DNA of 64,000 bases from Urinicoccus massiliensis (GCF_900120405.1 NZ_LT635492.1:453478-517477); one strand, 5' to 3'. Counted from the first letter of the stretch, positions 8,713 through 17,546 are shown. The notes: a model not told the origin generated them from the sequence alone. A program made the numbers and translations.

Positions 8713-10376
8713 TGGACTTCCTCAATTTCTTTAAAGATACCTGCTAGATCTTCTTGAATAGCCTCTAAGCGTTTATCAGCAACTTCTAAGTCATCATCTA
8801 CTAGGTAAATATAAATCTTTAATTTCGGTTCCGTTCCAGAAGGACGGAAGAAAATTTTTCCACGGTCTTTTAAGACATATTGGATTAGGTTTTGTGGCGC
8901 CAGGTCAATTTTTCCCTTTTGGCCATGGAGGTAGTCAATGACTTCTCCCACTTCTTCTTGGGCAATTTTTGTCAAAGGATTCTTCCTTAACTGGTCCATA
9001 ATCCGCCCCATGGTTCCTAGACCCTCTTGTCCCTCATAAATAATACTGTAAAGAAGTTCCCTGTGGGGTTTATACCGGGCATAAAGGTCCAATAATTGGT
9101 CATAGAGGTCCCGGCCCTGACTATCATAATAGGCCGCCATTTCACACAAGATCATGGAAATAATCACGGCATCCTTATCAAAAACATCATTGCCGTAGAT
9201 ATAGCCTATACTTTCTTCATAGCCAAAGACAAAGGTGTAATCTCCATTTTCTTCCCAGTCCACAGCCGGTGCACAAATATTTTTAAAGCCTGTTAGGGTG
9301 TTGAATCTTTCCAGGCCTAATTCTTTGGCCACTTCAAAACCCAGGTCTCCTGTTACGATGCTCTTGACCACAGCTGGCCTTTCAGGTAAACGATTTTGCC
9401 TGTCTAATTCGTGGAGGATATAGTCCATCAAAAGAGCACCGATTTGGTTGCCGTTTAGATGGATCCATTCTCCATCATGCTTAATGGCCAGGCTCACCCT
9501 GTCACTATCCGGGTCTGTTGCCAAAATAAAAGAACTTCCCTCTTGGTCGGCCTGTTGAATGGCACAGTCAAAGGCTGCAAAATTTTCTGGATTGGGATAG
9601 CCCACAGTGGTAAAATCAGGGTCAGGTTTTTCTTGAACCTTGACCACTTGGACCTTCTTAAAGCCTCTCTCTTCTAAAATATGACGGACAAAAAGATTGC
9701 CCACCCCATTCAAAGGAGTGTAGGTAATGGAAAAATCCTTATTGATGTCCTCCCTTAACTTTCTCTTGAGATGGTTGGCAAAATAGGATTCTATGGTCTT
9801 TTCAGGAACCAGGAAAAACTCCTCTTCCTTAGACTTTTTTATCTCGCCAAAAGACAGTTGGTCCATCTTTTCTAAAATGCCATGGGCCCAAGAAGCGTCA
9901 ATTTGAATTCCCTTGTTATTGTAGACCTTGAGGCCATTGTATTCTTTAGGATTGTGACTAGCGGTAATCATAATGCCGGCCGAGGTCTTTAAGTCCCGGA
10001 CACTATAGGCTAAAAGGGGCGTTGGAACAGGAATCTTAAATAAGTAGGCCTTAATTCCATGACCCTGTAAAATTTCTGCCGTTTCTTTGGCAAAAACATC
10101 GCTTTGGTGGCGGGTGTCATGGCCAATAACTACAGACAGGTCCTTCTGGCCCCTTTCTTGCAAAAATTGGGCCAGGGCTTCCACAGCCAAGCCCACAGTA
10201 TAGATATTCATCCGGTTGCTACCCGGACCTAATTTCCCCCTTAAGCCGGCTGTTCCAAAGGTCAATTTTTGATAAAAGGCATCTTCCCTTTCCTCCGGAG
10301 ACATCCTGTCAATGGCTTCTTTAATCCTAGCATCGATTCCAGAATCTTCCAACCAGTCTCTTAAATTCTGATTCAT
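8709..10376 (-). CDS. pgcA: Phospho-sugar mutase (phosphoglucomutase/phosphomannomutase)
   Basis: About 555 residues. Contains FGTAGLRGKLGPG at the N-terminus, the phosphoserine loop MITASHNPKEYNGLKVYN, the Mg-binding ATDPDSDRVS and the sugar-recognition GYEESIGY, followed by the phosphate-binding RPSGTEPKLKIY. It interconverts glucose-1-phosphate and glucose-6-phosphate (alpha-PGM of the PgcA type). The start is set at 10376 because AAAGGAGTAGCC directly precedes that ATG; an upstream in-frame ATG at 10415 lies inside ybaK and adds 13 unlikely residues. The gene follows ybaK without a gap. Confidence 0.93.
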   Translation of the reverse strand: MNQNLRDWLEDSGIDARIKEAIDRMSPEEREDAFYQKLTFGTAGLRGKLGPGSNRMNIYTVGLAVEALAQFLQERGQKDLSVVIGHDTRHQSDVFAKETAEILQGHGIKAYLFKIPVPTPLLAYSVRDLKTSAGIMITASHNPKEYNGLKVYNNKGIQIDASWAHGILEKMDQLSFGEIKKSKEEEFFLVPEKTIESYFANHLKRKLREDINKDFSITYTPLNGVGNLFVRHILEERGFKKVQVVKVQEKPDPDFTTVGYPNPENFAAFDCAIQQADQEGSSFILATDPDSDRVSLAIKHDGEWIHLNGNQIGALLMDYILHELDRQNRLPERPAVVKSIVTGDLGFEVAKELGLERFNTLTGFKNICAPAVDWEENGDYTFVFGYEESIGYIYGNDVFDKDAVIISMILCEMAAYYDSQGRDLYDQLLDLYARYKPHRELLYSIIYEGQEGLGTMGRIMDQLRKNPLTKIAQEEVGEVIDYLHGQKGKIDLAPQNLIQYVLKDRGKIFFRPSGTEPKLKIYIYLVDDDLEVADKRLEAIQEDLAGIFKEIEEVQ

Positions 10377-10378
10377 GG

Positions 10379-10846
10379 CTACTCCTTTACAATATCCCCC
10401 CAAGTAAAGCCGCATTTTTCCACCAGCTCTCTTGGATCCAGCTTAATTTGCATTCCCTTTTTACCAGCACTAATACAAATAGGACCCTCCTGGATTTCTT
10501 GAACAAAGGTTGGAAAGTCCTTCTTCATCCCCAGGGGACTGACTCCCCCGCGGATGTAACCTGTCACAGCCCGCAGGTCTTTCATAGCCAGCATATCTAG
10601 CTTCTTTTCCCCAGTAAGCCGAGCTGCTTTTTTTAAGTCCAAGTGGTCATTCACCGGGATGCAAAAAACATAATAGGCATGGTCTTGGACCCCTTCAATC
10701 ACTAATGTTTTATATACATGTTTTGGATCTTCATGAACAACACTGGCAATGACCTCTCCATCCACCTCCGTATTTGCATCATACTCAATGGCCTGGTAGT
10801 CGATTTTTAACTCTTCAAGTTTTCGCATTGCATTTGTTTTTTTCAT
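10379..10846 (-). CDS. ybaK: YbaK/EbsC-type Cys-tRNA(Pro) deacylase
   Basis: 155 residues with the YbaK fold: KTNAMRKLEELKIDYQ, the conserved Lys in PKHVYKTLV, the LDLKKAARLTGEKKL helix, and the family signature GYIRGGVSPLGMKKDFP. It hydrolyses Cys-tRNA(Pro) made in error by prolyl-tRNA synthetase. GGGGGGAGG precedes the ATG, and a good promoter lies just upstream, divergent from the Fur-family gene. It heads the unit ybaK-pgcA-PfkB-like-isochorismatase. Confidence 0.92.
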   Translation of the reverse strand: MKKTNAMRKLEELKIDYQAIEYDANTEVDGEVIASVVHEDPKHVYKTLVIEGVQDHAYYVFCIPVNDHLDLKKAARLTGEKKLDMLAMKDLRAVTGYIRGGVSPLGMKKDFPTFVQEIQEGPICISAGKKGMQIKLDPRELVEKCGFTWGDIVKE

Positions 10847-10864
10847 TTAGATACCTCCCCCCTT

Positions 10865-10893
10865 ATTGTAACATGGACCCAGCTTTTGGACAA
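10865..10893 (-). promoter_or_regulatory. Promoter of the ybaK operon
   Basis: -35 TTGTCC (10888-10893), 17-bp spacer, -10 TACAAT (10865-10870), followed by GGGGGGAGG and the ybaK start. Confidence 0.75.
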
Positions 10894-10911
10894 TTTCCTT
10901 TTATAAAGAGA

Positions 10912-10961
10912 TTGCAAAAGATTATTATTTGTTTTATAATATAGTTATAGTGATTTCACTA
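10912..10961 (+). promoter_or_regulatory. Promoter and possible operator of the Fur-family gene
   Basis: -35 TTGCAA (10912-10917), exactly 17 bp, -10 TATAAT (10935-10940). Eight bases further a 6-bp inverted repeat TAGTGA-TT-TCACTA (10948-10961) runs into the ribosome site. The repeat could be a regulator site or an RNA hairpin; it is not a textbook Fur or PerR box. Confidence 0.75.
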
Positions 10962-10976
10962 AGGAGGTAATTTAAT

Positions 10977-11414
10977 ATGACAGAAAATCTGTTAGAGGAT
11001 CTCTTACGAAAAAATGGCCTAAAGGTCACGAAAGGTCGTAAAGAGGTCCTAAGGCTCATGGAAAAAAGAAAAGATGAGCCTATGAAAGCCGAACAAGTCT
11101 ATGACTTGGTTCCTCGTGAGATATGTTCCAGTTTATCCACTGTCTATCGTATCTTGAACCAGCTATCTCAAAAAGGACTTTTAAAGTCGACGCTTTACCA
11201 AAACGGGATTATGTACTACCAATATAATTCCGGTGAACACCGCCACTATATTGTCTGTTCCAAGTGTGGTAAGGTGGCCGCTTTAGAAAATTGTCCCATG
11301 GATGCCTTTGATAACTACATCCGTAAGGATACTGGTTTTGATATTACAGGCCATGTGTTTGAATTAACTGGCCTATGTCCCGACTGTAAAGAAAAATTAA
11401 AGTCCGGAAAGTAG
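10977..11414 (+). CDS. Fur-family metal/peroxide-responsive repressor
   Basis: 145 residues. Winged-helix N-terminus with GLKVTKGRKEVLRLM and the recognition segment SSLSTVYRILNQLSQKGLL, then the dimerisation domain with HRHYIVCSKCGKV and the second zinc pair CPDC near the end. The two CxxC pairs form the structural zinc site common in Fur, PerR and Zur. The metal it senses cannot be decided from sequence; the two ferritins elsewhere in the window and an anaerobic lifestyle fit Fur or PerR. AAGGAGGTAATTTAAT before the ATG is near optimal. It is transcribed divergently from ybaK and followed by a possible small membrane peptide gene. Confidence 0.9.
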   Translation: MTENLLEDLLRKNGLKVTKGRKEVLRLMEKRKDEPMKAEQVYDLVPREICSSLSTVYRILNQLSQKGLLKSTLYQNGIMYYQYNSGEHRHYIVCSKCGKVAALENCPMDAFDNYIRKDTGFDITGHVFELTGLCPDCKEKLKSGK

Positions 11415-11421
11415 GTTGCAT

Positions 11422-11502
11422 ATGCTCAGTATTATTGTAGGAATCGTCCTAGTTGGAGGCCTTTTACTCTTCCTTGGTTTCTCCGGCATGGACCAATTCT
11501 AA
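11422..11502 (+). CDS. Candidate 26-aa hydrophobic membrane peptide
   Basis: A short ORF starts 7 bases after the Fur-family stop codon and ends at the base of a strong terminator. It encodes 26 residues, MLSIIVGIVLVGGLLLFLGF then SGMDQF, i.e. a single transmembrane helix with Gly spacing and almost no charge. The ribosome site is weak (GGAAAGTAGG). I do not recognise a family; size and hydropathy recall subunit-like peptides such as KdpF. Its place between a metal regulator and the terminator suggests co-transcription. It could also be a chance ORF. Confidence 0.45.
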   Translation: MLSIIVGIVLVGGLLLFLGFSGMDQF

Positions 11503-11506
11503 AAAA

Positions 11507-11574
11507 CCACCCATAAGCCTCTAACCTTCCTCCTAGAATCTAGGCGGAATTGCTAGAACTTATGGGTGTTTTTT
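11507..11574 (+). terminator. Long nested terminator hairpin after the Fur-family unit
   Basis: Outer stem ACCCATAAG (11509-11517) / CTTATGGGT (11559-11567), inner stem TTCC-CCTAGA / TCTAGG-GGAA with one mismatch and a one-base loop region, then TTTTTT. Six A precede it, so it can also end transcripts of the minus strand. It is about 59 bases, longer than the other terminators here. Confidence 0.8.
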
Positions 11575-11639
11575 ATTGTCATCAAAGCTTGCTGAATTTC
11601 TAATTTATTTAAATAAAAATTTTTTATAAACTGAATTCC

Positions 11640-12821
11640 CTAGTCTTCCAGTAAATATTTTAGACTAACGGCAGCCATGGCCTTGGCTGCAATAACCATG
11701 GCATCTTCCCGAATATCAAACTTGGGATGGTGGTGGGGATAGGGGGCATCCTCTTTGTGGGCTCCTACATAGAAAAAACAGGAGGGTCTTTCTGCAGCAT
11801 AGTAGGAAAAATCTTCTGAGGGTGGCTGGGGTCCTCCATCTGAAATATCCACTACTCCAGGAATTTTTGCTTCTGTTATTGCATCCACCACAAGTTGGGT
11901 CATGGCCGGATCATTGTAGAGGACAGGATAGTCGTTGACATAGTCAATGTCCACATCCATGTTAAAGGTAAGTCCAACCCCCTTGGCGATGCGTTTAACT
12001 TCTGCTTCAATTTTATCCTTTGTTTCATCAGCCATGGCCCGGACATCTCCCATAACGGTAACCGAGTCCTTGATAATATTAAAGCTTCCCTCTCCGGCAA
12101 AGGATCCAATGGTTACCACACCATTTTCAAAGGGAGATAGGCGGCGGGAGATAATGGTTTGAAGGACTGTGACAAAATAAGAGGCCGCTACAATAGAGTC
12201 ATTAGCCTGGTGGGGCATGGACCCATGCCCACCCTTGCCTTGAAATTTGATGGTAAATTTTGCCCGACCGGTTTGGGTATTGCCCTTGTGGTATTGGATG
12301 CTACCAAAGTCCATGGCAGACATGACGTGGATGCCAAAGACATTGTCTACCCCCTCCAAGACCCCAGCTTCAATCATTTGCTTGGCTCCTCCTGGAGGGG
12401 CTTCTTCTGCATGTTGGTGGATAATGACGATTTTTCCCTTAAGCTGGTCTTTCTTTTCTAAAAGAATATCTGCCAAGACCATAAGGTAGGCTGTGTGGGC
12501 ATCATGGCCACAGGCATGCATGACTCCTGGATTTTTTGAAGCAAAGTCTAGACCTGTTTCTTCCTGGATAGGGAGAGCGTCAAAGTCTGCCCTTAAGGCA
12601 ATGGTCTTTCCAGCTTTCCCGCTGTCAATAAGGACCCGGAGACCGTAACCTCCCATATTTTTTGTAACTTCTACATCCTTCCCCTTGTAATAATTGACAA
12701 TATAGGCCGCTGTTTCTTTTTCCTTAAAAGACACTTCGGCATTGTGGTGAATATGGCGCCTATGTTGAATCATTTCATCTTTTCGTTGGTCGATTTCTTG
12801 AAAAATTTCTTCTATTAACAT
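11640..12821 (-). CDS. M20D-family amidohydrolase / aminoacylase
   Basis: About 393 residues, probably an N-acyl amino acid amidohydrolase. Metal-binding motifs in order: RADFDALPIQEETGL, MHACGHDAHTAYL (Cys and His ligands), HQHAEEAPPGGAK (His, Glu, Glu), GIHV, the lid-domain KGGHGSMPHQANDS, and the final His in PHHHPKFDI. The Cys ligand in HACGHD is typical of the M20D branch (IAA-amino acid hydrolases, N-acetyldiaminopimelate deacetylase). The start at 12821 is chosen because GAAAGGGAG lies at good spacing; upstream in-frame codons run into the ftsH terminator. The exact substrate is unknown. Confidence 0.88.
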   Translation of the reverse strand: MLIEEIFQEIDQRKDEMIQHRRHIHHNAEVSFKEKETAAYIVNYYKGKDVEVTKNMGGYGLRVLIDSGKAGKTIALRADFDALPIQEETGLDFASKNPGVMHACGHDAHTAYLMVLADILLEKKDQLKGKIVIIHQHAEEAPPGGAKQMIEAGVLEGVDNVFGIHVMSAMDFGSIQYHKGNTQTGRAKFTIKFQGKGGHGSMPHQANDSIVAASYFVTVLQTIISRRLSPFENGVVTIGSFAGEGSFNIIKDSVTVMGDVRAMADETKDKIEAEVKRIAKGVGLTFNMDVDIDYVNDYPVLYNDPAMTQLVVDAITEAKIPGVVDISDGGPQPPSEDFSYYAAERPSCFFYVGAHKEDAPYPHHHPKFDIREDAMVIAAKAMAAVSLKYLLED

Positions 12822-12854
12822 GGTCATCTCCCTTTCTTGATTTTTATAGAAAAA

Positions 12855-12880
12855 CAAAAACACGCCTAGGCGTGTTTTTT
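12855..12880 (-). terminator. Terminator of ftsH
   Basis: Palindrome AAAACACGCCTAGGCGTGTT flanked by A and T runs, beginning at the ftsH stop codon and ending just upstream of the M20 gene ribosome site. Confidence 0.85.
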
Positions 12881-14828
12881 AGTCTTCTTTATTGTCTTCT
12901 CCAGCCAGCTTATCGGCAGACTTTTTTTCACTTTCCTTGAGAGCTTCCTTGGCTCTTTCAGAAATATCTTCTTCCTTAAAAATGTCTCCCTTATCAGGGT
13001 CGTAACTGGGTTGGGCTTGACCTAAAAACAGGTCTTCAAATTCTTTTCGATTGATGGTTTCTCTTTCCAACAAGGCCTCGGACACTCTTAGGAGTTTATC
13101 CATATTTTCCTTTAAGAGGTTTTCACAGGTGGTATAGGCATGGTCAATAATGGCCCGTACTTGCCGGTCAATCATGCTGGCCGTTTCATCAGAGAAATGG
13201 CGTCCCCGGCTAAAGTCGCGACCCATAAAGACTTGCTCGTCATCTGTACCATAGGTAATGGTTCCTAGCTCCTTGGTCATCCCATATTGGGTTACCATGG
13301 CCCGGGCAATTTTGGTAGCCCGTTCAATATCATTGCTGGCCCCAGTGGAAATATCATCCAGGACTAAAGATTCTGCAACCCGTCCTCCTAATAAGGATAC
13401 CAGGTGTTCTTCCATTTGTCCCTTGGTCATAAAGCTTTGGTCTTCATCTGGAAGATAGGCGGTAAAACCACCAGCTGCCCCTCTGGGAATGATGGTAATC
13501 ATATGGACAGGATCGTGGTTGGGCAATAGTCTAGAAACTACAGCATGGCCCGCTTCGTGGACTGCTGTTAACTTTCTTTCTTTTTCTGAAACCACCTTGG
13601 ACTTTTTGGCCGGTCCAGCTTGGACCTTGATGCTTGCTTCTTCAATGTCATCCATGTCTATGGAGGACTTATTGAAGCGGGCAGCTAGTAGGGCCGCTTC
13701 ATTCATCAAGTTTTCCAGGTCTGCCGGAGTAAAGCCCGGTGTTCTTTTGGCCACAACTTTTAGGTCTACATCTTGGGCCAGGGGTTTTTTTCGGGCGTGA
13801 ATATTTAAAATTTCTTCTCGTCCCCGAATGTCCGGCCTACCTACAGTGACAGTCCGGTCAAATCGACCAGGCCTTAAAAGGGCCGGGTCTAAGATGTCCG
13901 CCCGGTTGGTGGCCGCCATGACAATAACTCCTTCGTTGGTGCCAAACCCATCCATTTCAACTAAAAGCTGGTTGAGGGTTTGTTCTCTTTCGTCGTGGCC
14001 ACCGCCAACGCCGGCGCCCCGAATGCGACCTACGGCATCAATTTCATCGATAAAGATAATACAGGGGGCCATCTTCTTTGCGTTTTGAAAGAGGTCCCGA
14101 ACCCGGCTGGCTCCAACCCCTACAAACATTTCAACAAAATCCGACCCACTGATGGTGAAGAAGGGAACTTTTGCTTCTCCGGCTACTGCCTTGGACAAGT
14201 AGGTTTTACCGGTTCCCGGAGGCCCCACCATTAAAACGCCCTTGGGAATGCGGGCGCCCATTTTAACAAATTTTCTTGGGTTCTTTAAGAAATCAACAAT
14301 TTCTTCTAATTCTTCTTTTTCTTCATGGAGTCCAGCCACATCTGCAAAGGTGACATGGTTCATTTCGTCGTCCTTTAATTGCTTGGCCTTGCTCTTGCCG
14401 AAATTCATCATCCGGCCGCCGCCACCCCCTTGGGCGTTTTGCATAAAGACGAACCAGAAAAAAACCATCACCCCTACCAGGAGTAGGCTGGGCAAGATTG
14501 AAATCCACTTAGAGGTGGTTTCTTCAGGAATCCCCGTTACCTTTAAACTTGCCTTTTCCACTTGCGGTTGGACATATTTATTGTAAAATGAGTCTTCAGC
14601 CCCTTCCGGTATAATGGATTGGAAGGACTTGTCCTCCTTGGTAACCCCACGGACAATTCGATTATGAATTTCTATGGATTTTACATCTCCATTTTGAATG
14701 CTGGTAACCATAGTGTTGTAGTCCATCTCAGGTACAGCTTGTCTGGGAGGACTGATAAACCTATAGGCCATTAGTAACATTAAGAGCAGGACAAGATAAA
14801 AACTCACCCCACTAAACCTTCTTTTCAA
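12879..14828 (-). CDS. ftsH: ATP-dependent zinc metalloprotease FtsH
   Basis: 649 residues. Two membrane helices (about 9-27 and 110-130) flank an extracytoplasmic domain; then the AAA module with [18 protein letters not shown] (about 203), Walker [13 protein letters not shown] and the second region of homology [20 protein letters not shown]; then the protease domain with zinc motif HEAGHAV. It degrades misfolded membrane proteins and some regulators. The start codon is TTG (14826-14828) preceded by AAGGAGGAAGACGA. The C-terminal tail is rich in Lys, Glu and Asp. It follows hpt, as in Bacillus, but has its own strong promoter. Confidence 0.97.
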   Translation of the reverse strand: MKRRFSGVSFYLVLLLMLLMAYRFISPPRQAVPEMDYNTMVTSIQNGDVKSIEIHNRIVRGVTKEDKSFQSIIPEGAEDSFYNKYVQPQVEKASLKVTGIPEETTSKWISILPSLLLVGVMVFFWFVFMQNAQGGGGGRMMNFGKSKAKQLKDDEMNHVTFADVAGLHEEKEELEEIVDFLKNPRKFVKMGARIPKGVLMVGPPGTGKTYLSKAVAGEAKVPFFTISGSDFVEMFVGVGASRVRDLFQNAKKMAPCIIFIDEIDAVGRIRGAGVGGGHDEREQTLNQLLVEMDGFGTNEGVIVMAATNRADILDPALLRPGRFDRTVTVGRPDIRGREEILNIHARKKPLAQDVDLKVVAKRTPGFTPADLENLMNEAALLAARFNKSSIDMDDIEEASIKVQAGPAKKSKVVSEKERKLTAVHEAGHAVVSRLLPNHDPVHMITIIPRGAAGGFTAYLPDEDQSFMTKGQMEEHLVSLLGGRVAESLVLDDISTGASNDIERATKIARAMVTQYGMTKELGTITYGTDDEQVFMGRDFSRGRHFSDETASMIDRQVRAIIDHAYTTCENLLKENMDKLLRVSEALLERETINRKEFEDLFLGQAQPSYDPDKGDIFKEEDISERAKEALKESEKKSADKLAGEDNKED

Positions 14829-14860
14829 TCGTCTTCCTCCTTACTTTTCCAATATTTTCT

Positions 14861-14890
14861 ATTATAGCATACTTTCTTTAAGAGCTTCAA
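14861..14890 (-). promoter_or_regulatory. Promoter of ftsH
   Basis: -35 TTGAAG (14885-14890), 18-bp spacer, perfect -10 TATAAT (14861-14866). A short GTCCGG...CCGGAC inverted repeat lies between this promoter and the hpt stop but has no T run. Confidence 0.75.
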
Positions 14891-14934
14891 TATCGGAATC
14901 CAGTGCTTGGGTCCGGTCCATCCGGCCGGACTTC

Positions 14935-15483
14935 TTATGAATATACTTCAGGTTTTAAAATTCCAATGTAGGGGAGGTTCCGGTAGGTTTCATTAAAGTC
15001 CAGGCCATAACCTACCACAAAGTGGTCCGGAATGGATTTGCCAATGTATTTAACCTCAATATCCCTAGTCCGGCGGTCGGGTTTATTTAAAAGAGTCACC
15101 AATTCAACAGACTTGGCCCCCCGACTCAAGAGGAGATTTTTTAAATAAAAGAGGGTATTGCCCGAGTCAATAATGTCTTCAACAATGATAATTTCTCGGT
15201 CCTGGACACTGGTGTCTAAGTCTTTTAAAATCCGAACCTCCCCTGTAGAGGAAGAGCTGGCCCCATAGCTTGAAACAGACATAAAGTCCAGGCTAATGTC
15301 AATGGGCATGGCTTGCATCAGGTCACACAAGAAGGGGCAAGCTCCCTTTAAAATCCCAATTAAAAGAGGCCGTCTTCCCTTGTAGTCTTCTGTAAGCCTA
15401 TCTGCAAGTTCCTGGGTACATTGTTGAATTTCTTCCTTTGATACTAAAACATCTAAAATATCATCTTCTAATTCGTGTTTCAT
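14935..15483 (-). CDS. hpt: Hypoxanthine phosphoribosyltransferase
   Basis: 182 residues of the type I PRTase family. The PRPP-binding signature IIIVEDIIDSGNTLFYL sits near residue 100, the flexible-loop SVSSYGASSSS near 70, and the purine-contact region DHFVVGYGLDFNETYRNL near the C-terminus. It salvages hypoxanthine and guanine to IMP and GMP. Its ATG overlaps the tilS stop (ATGA). The tilS-hpt-ftsH order is widely conserved in Firmicutes. Confidence 0.96.
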   Translation of the reverse strand: MKHELEDDILDVLVSKEEIQQCTQELADRLTEDYKGRRPLLIGILKGACPFLCDLMQAMPIDISLDFMSVSSYGASSSSTGEVRILKDLDTSVQDREIIIVEDIIDSGNTLFYLKNLLLSRGAKSVELVTLLNKPDRRTRDIEVKYIGKSIPDHFVVGYGLDFNETYRNLPYIGILKPEVYS

Positions 15484-16775
15484 TGATTTTTTCTCCTAAT
15501 AAGTATCCTTGGACCATCTTTCACCCAATGGTCACTATAACAACCGGCCACTGCATAAATCTCTTCACCCACTAAAACAGGCATCCGCTCTCTTAGGGGT
15601 CTGGGAATTTTCTTTTCTTGAAAAATTTCCTTGACCTTGACCCTTTTCCCTCCTAGGAGGATTCGGTCCCCCTTTTTCCAAGGCCGAAGCCAGAGTTCTT
15701 CTCCCTCTTGCCAGGGAAGCCCCCTGGTCCCCTCCTGGTCAATAAGCTTGACAGAATAAGATCCAAAGTCACAAACCTGGTCTCCCTCTCGGAGCTTGTA
15801 GGGCTGGTAGATTTTTTCCTGGAAAAAAATGACCTGGTCATAAGTTCTTTCAATCCGTAGGCCATGGATGTCAATCCCCTTGCCAGATGGCAGGGTCAAG
15901 AGCTGGTCTATGGCCAGCAAGTGCTTGTAGGCCAGGTCCTTCATCCCCTGGCTCGCATAAGCGTTGCAAACTTCTCGATAGAGGCGAAAGCGTAAAGCTG
16001 GCGGGAGTTTTTTAAGGTCCTGGATTCCTAAAAGACCATAGTCCGGCCCCTCCTGGACTAAATTATGGTAAAGTCCTTGAACTTCTTCTTGAAAATAGGC
16101 CTTGTCCAGGGCTGCAAGGTCTGCTAACCGGGCCAAAGAGGCTTTAATTTGCGGATTTAAAACCTTTAATTCCTTTAAAATATGGTGGCGGATATAGTTT
16201 CTCGTATAATCATCTTCCAAGTTTGTAGAATCAAGACAATAGTCCTGACCCCTTTTTCTTAAAAATGCTAAAATCTCCCTCCTGGAAACCCTTAAAAGGG
16301 GCCGGAGGATGGGGCCATTTTTTTCCACCATGGCCTGGAGACCATCAGGCCCTGTTCCCCGAATAATCCTATGTAGGACAGTTTCCGCCTGGTCATCCTG
16401 GCTGTGGGCCAAGGCCACTAGACCATCTTTTCCCGCCTGGTCCAAAAGGGCCCGTCTTCGTAAAATTCGACCGGCTTCTTCCTGGGACAACTTGTGGTCC
16501 TGGGCATATTGGTCCATCTTGACATGTTTTTCCACAAAGGGAAGTTGGTGGTCCCGGGCCCAAGCCCTGACAAAATTTAAATCCCGGTCTGCCTCCGGGC
16601 CTCTTAAGCCGTGGTGGATGTGCATAATAACCAGGTCATAAGACAAGTATTCTTTTAGGTCATATAGGATACAGGCCAAGGCCATGGAATCTGCCCCGCC
16701 AGATACTCCCGCCACCAAACGGCTGCCTTCTTTTAGCCAGCCCCGGGATAAAATTTCATCAATGACTTTTTTCAT
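15480..16775 (-). CDS. tilS: tRNA(Ile)-lysidine synthase
   Basis: 431 residues. The N-terminal PP-loop ATPase has VAGVSGGADSMALACIL (SGGxDS near residue 25) and the HIHHGLRGPEADRD segment. The substrate-recognition and C-terminal domains follow with RGLPWQEGEELWLRPWKKGD and KVKEIFQEKKIPRPLRERMP. It converts the wobble C34 of tRNA-Ile(CAU) to lysidine, which is essential for AUA decoding. GAGGG lies before the ATG, right after the yabR terminator hairpin. Confidence 0.95.
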   Translation of the reverse strand: MKKVIDEILSRGWLKEGSRLVAGVSGGADSMALACILYDLKEYLSYDLVIMHIHHGLRGPEADRDLNFVRAWARDHQLPFVEKHVKMDQYAQDHKLSQEEAGRILRRRALLDQAGKDGLVALAHSQDDQAETVLHRIIRGTGPDGLQAMVEKNGPILRPLLRVSRREILAFLRKRGQDYCLDSTNLEDDYTRNYIRHHILKELKVLNPQIKASLARLADLAALDKAYFQEEVQGLYHNLVQEGPDYGLLGIQDLKKLPPALRFRLYREVCNAYASQGMKDLAYKHLLAIDQLLTLPSGKGIDIHGLRIERTYDQVIFFQEKIYQPYKLREGDQVCDFGSYSVKLIDQEGTRGLPWQEGEELWLRPWKKGDRILLGGKRVKVKEIFQEKKIPRPLRERMPVLVGEEIYAVAGCYSDHWVKDGPRILIRRKNQ

Positions 16776-16789
16776 TTTTCCCTCGAATA

Positions 16790-16818
16790 GAAAAAGTGAT
16801 AGCGAACTATCACTTTTT
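16790..16818 (-). terminator. Hairpin between yabR and tilS
   Basis: Perfect 12-bp stem AAAAAGTGATAG / CTATCACTTTTT with a 4-base loop, directly after the yabR stop codon and just before the tilS ribosome site. No separate tilS promoter is obvious, so partial read-through is likely. Confidence 0.75.
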
Positions 16819-16820
16819 CT

Positions 16821-17222
16821 TTACTTTCTCCATTTTCCATTGCCGCGACTATTATTTCTTTGTCGAACAGACTCAATTTTTTCGTTGCTTTCTTTTAAGA
16901 ACTTGGCCATCTTATCTTCAAAGGAAAGATCTTTTTGACTATCCTTCTTCAGCCAATTGATATCCACGGGCTTATTATTGCTTTTAGGAGGTTGGGCTTT
17001 TTTAATGGACAGACCAATTTTTCCATCCTTGTCAATATTGACCACCTTTACCTTGACCTTTTGACCCCTTTCTAAAAAGTCCGATGTCTTTTCCACATAT
17101 TCATCCGATATTTCAGAAATATGGACAAGGCCACTGGTTTCTTCATCAATTTGAACAAAAGCACCAAAATTGGTGATTCCTGTCACTACACCTTCAACAA
17201 TCTCATTTACTTTAACTGACAA
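16821..17222 (-). CDS. yabR: S1-domain RNA-binding protein, YabR-like
   Basis: 133 residues. A single S1 domain occupies residues 1-75 (VNEIVEGVVTGITNFGAFVQ, GLVHISEIS, GQKVKVKVVNID, KIGLSIKKA). A basic, low-complexity C-terminal tail contains no further domain. Similar to the general stress protein YabR/GSP13 group that binds RNA or ribosomes. The start codon is TTG at 17222, after GGAGGAAAATAAAGC. It lies directly after divIC, as in Bacillus. Confidence 0.87.
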   Translation of the reverse strand: MSVKVNEIVEGVVTGITNFGAFVQIDEETSGLVHISEISDEYVEKTSDFLERGQKVKVKVVNIDKDGKIGLSIKKAQPPKSNNKPVDINWLKKDSQKDLSFEDKMAKFLKESNEKIESVRQRNNSRGNGKWRK

Positions 17223-17225
17223 GCT

Positions 17226-17546
17226 TTATTTTCCTCCTTCTTCCACTTGACTTTCCTGACTGGGAGCCTTGGCCCCTTCGTCAACAAAGATAATCTCCCT
17301 GGGTTTTACCATTCCTAAATCTTCACGCGCAACTTGTTCGACATAATCCATTGAATTGGACTCTTTAATTTCAGAGTGAATGTTCTTAATTTCACTCTTG
17401 AGTCCTTGGATATTTTCCTTGTTTTTGACAATTTGTTTTGACCGGTCATAGCGTAAATTACTCGATGTATATACTCGATATGTAAGTCCTATACAAACGA
17501 CTAGGCTAAAGGCCAGCAAAAAAATTCCTTTTTTTGAATTTTTCAT
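17226..17546 (-). CDS. divIC: DivIC/FtsB-type cell-division protein
   Basis: About 106 residues: short cytoplasmic basic N-terminus, one membrane helix (GIFLLAFSLVVCIGLTYRVY), a coiled coil (KENIQGLKSEIKNIHSEIKE), then the family segment YVEQVAREDLGMVKPREII. It acts with FtsL and DivIB in the divisome. The second ATG (17546) is used because GGTGAT lies close before it; an ATG four codons upstream has no ribosome site. The gene lies between rqcP and yabR. Confidence 0.85.
   Translation of the reverse strand: MKNSKKGIFLLAFSLVVCIGLTYRVYTSSNLRYDRSKQIVKNKENIQGLKSEIKNIHSEIKESNSMDYVEQVAREDLGMVKPREIIFVDEGAKAPSQESQVEEGGK

Noticed and set aside
14911-14931. Inverted repeat GTCCGG...CCGGAC after hpt as a terminator
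   Set aside because: Six-bp stem with no T run and directly followed by the ftsH promoter; probably incidental.
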